Below are positions 5,783 through 6,893 of a stretch of 6,893 nt of DNA, in pieces. Numbering within the stretch: the first letter of the stretch is position 1; each line of letters opens with the position of its first letter. The DNA lies in contig DATKMG010000780.1 of the NCBI GenBank assembly GCA_035541995.1, positions 1-6,893 of the forward strand, in the 5' to 3' direction. The notes under the pieces are model-generated. The model worked only from the letters and a program-made list of their open reading frames with translations. It did no database searches and was not told where the DNA came from. The position numbers and the translations under genes are program-made. The stretch is from DATKMG01 sp035541995 (GTDB lineage Bacteria > Acidobacteriota > Terriglobia > Versatilivoradales > Versatilivoraceae).

Positions 5783-6893
5783 ATGGGGAAGATTCTAGTT
5801 GTAGAAGACAATGACGTTTTGAGAGCGAGCGTCGTCCAGGCCTTGTCTGAAAACAGCCATACTGTCGTTGAGGTCGCCGATGGCGAAGGTGCCACAGAAC
5901 GTCTGCAGGAGGAAAGCTTCGATGTGGTCCTAACCGACATGCGGATGCCGAAGCGGAGTGGCCTGGAAGTCTTGCGATTTGCAAAGAGCATTAACGAACT
6001 AACCACGGTCATCGTTATGACTGCATTCGGCACCATTGAGAGTGCGGTGGAAGCTATGAAAAGCGGGGCCTACGACTATATTCAAAAGCCGTTCGAATTG
6101 GAGGAACTGGAAGTCAAAATCAACCGGGCTCTTGAGTATCGTCGGGACGCCGGCGTGCTTCAAATTCTGAGAAGTCAGAACACCACTCAGCTCGAGCACA
6201 ACAACATCGTAGGAACGAGCGCCCAGATCAAGAAAGTGCTGGAAATTGTTAAGAAGGTGGCCAAGAGCAATGCATCCATCCTGATTTATGGTGAAACCGG
6301 AACTGGCAAAGAGTTAATTGCTGCCTTGACCCATTACAACAGCCTGCGCGCTAATCAGAGCTTTGTCAAAGTCAACTGTGCGGCACTTCAAGAAAACCTG
6401 CTGGAAAGTGAGCTCTTTGGCCACGAGAAAGGTGCTTTTACCGGGGCGGACCGCCAGAGGATCGGACGATTTGAACAGGCCAACGGAGGAACGCTTTTCC
6501 TAGACGAAATCGGCGACATGAGCGCAAGTACTCAAGCCAAAGTGCTCCGTGTCCTTCAAGAACACGAGTTTGAAAGGCTGGGTGGAATGAAGACCATCAA
6601 GGTTGACGTGCGCATCATTGCTGCAACCAATAAGAACTTAATAGAGCATATTGCCAATAATCTGTTTCGAGAAGACCTATTCTATCGGCTCAATACAGTC
6701 TCGATCGAGATGCCAGCCTTGAGGGAGCGGAAGGAAGATGTCCTGCCGCTGGCCAATTACTTTGTGCAGAAATTCAATGAAGAGCTTAAGAAAATCATTG
6801 TCGGTTTTTCGCCTCATGCTGCCAAGTTCCTCACCCGTTACAACTGGCCTGGAAATATACGAGAGCTGCAGAATACGATTGAAAGAGCAGTTT
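5783..6893 (+). CDS. NtrC-family sigma-54-dependent response regulator (3' end outside window)
   Basis: The frame runs off the window end, leaving about 370 residues. Counted from ATG 5783, the receiver domain has acidic-pocket Glu8/Asp9 (VVEDND), phospho-acceptor Asp52 (VLTDMRMP), Thr80 (VMTAFGT) and Lys102 (QKPF). The AAA+ domain follows with Walker A GETGTGKE (170-177), the sigma-54 contact loop GAFTGA (217-222), Walker B GGTLFLDE (235-242), arginine-finger region FREDLFYRLN and sensor II WPGNIRELQN near the cut. A C-terminal helix-turn-helix is expected beyond 6893. It should open sigma-54 promoters using ATP once phosphorylated by the kinase 30 nt upstream. I prefer ATG 5783 (GAGG 5 nt before it and the classic MGKILVVEDN opening) over ATG 5765, which adds 6 residues but has no clear binding site. 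Target genes are unknown. Confidence 0.93.
   Translation, partial: MGKILVVEDNDVLRASVVQALSENSHTVVEVADGEGATERLQEESFDVVLTDMRMPKRSGLEVLRFAKSINELTTVIVMTAFGTIESAVEAMKSGAYDYIQKPFELEELEVKINRALEYRRDAGVLQILRSQNTTQLEHNNIVGTSAQIKKVLEIVKKVAKSNASILIYGETGTGKELIAALTHYNSLRANQSFVKVNCAALQENLLESELFGHEKGAFTGADRQRIGRFEQANGGTLFLDEIGDMSASTQAKVLRVLQEHEFERLGGMKTIKVDVRIIAATNKNLIEHIANNLFREDLFYRLNTVSIEMPALRERKEDVLPLANYFVQKFNEELKKIIVGFSPHAAKFLTRYNWPGNIRELQNTIERAV

Overview
The window looks like a bacterial chromosome segment of intermediate GC, built from conserved housekeeping genes plus one insertion sequence. The main set is ribosomal protein S1, an HU/IHF-type DNA-bending protein, a zinc-type HIT hydrolase and an NtrB/NtrC-like two-component pair, all on the + strand. 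The protein styles (soluble NtrB-like kinase, HIT protein opening with a YLWTPWRY-like segment, five-domain S1) suggest a Gram-negative lineage near Acidobacteriota or another deep-branching proteobacteria-like phylum. That placement is inference from general resemblance only.

Layout. Positions 1-206 hold no intact gene. On the - strand they carry a protein-like reading frame broken by one TGA, probably a gene remnant. Positions 207-1508 are a complete-looking IS256-family element: one DDE transposase on the - strand, 38-bp imperfect terminal inverted repeats (26 of 38 match), a stem-loop over the transposase start, and a TTGACA box pointing out of the right end. No matching target duplication flanks it. 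Positions 1509-1958 are the upstream region of rpsA, with a near-consensus sigma-70 promoter (TTGACA, 18-nt spacer, TATAGT) and a leader of about 260 nt. That leader ends in two adjacent hairpins, the second showing GGA in its loop just before the ATG. rpsA (1959-3395) is followed by an ihfB-like gene (3570-3860) and a HIT gene (3862-4347) one base after the ihfB-like stop. A 277-nt intergenic region with a foldable element precedes the histidine kinase (4625-5752) and the sigma-54-dependent response regulator (from 5783, cut by the window end).

How they work together. The rpsA-ihfB order is the same as in enterobacteria, where cmk lies upstream. Here cmk is not next to rpsA; an IS256 element sits about 450 bp upstream. 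rpsA seems to have its own promoter and may be autoregulated through leader hairpins. The kinase (no membrane segment, PAS-like N-terminus) and the regulator (receiver plus AAA+ with GAFTGA) should form a cytoplasmic phosphorelay activating sigma-54 promoters; no convincing sigma-54 site was seen in the window. I found no CRISPR array, tRNA, rRNA or clearly new multi-gene system. The best leads are the rpsA leader, the IS regulatory structures and the interrupted - strand remnant.
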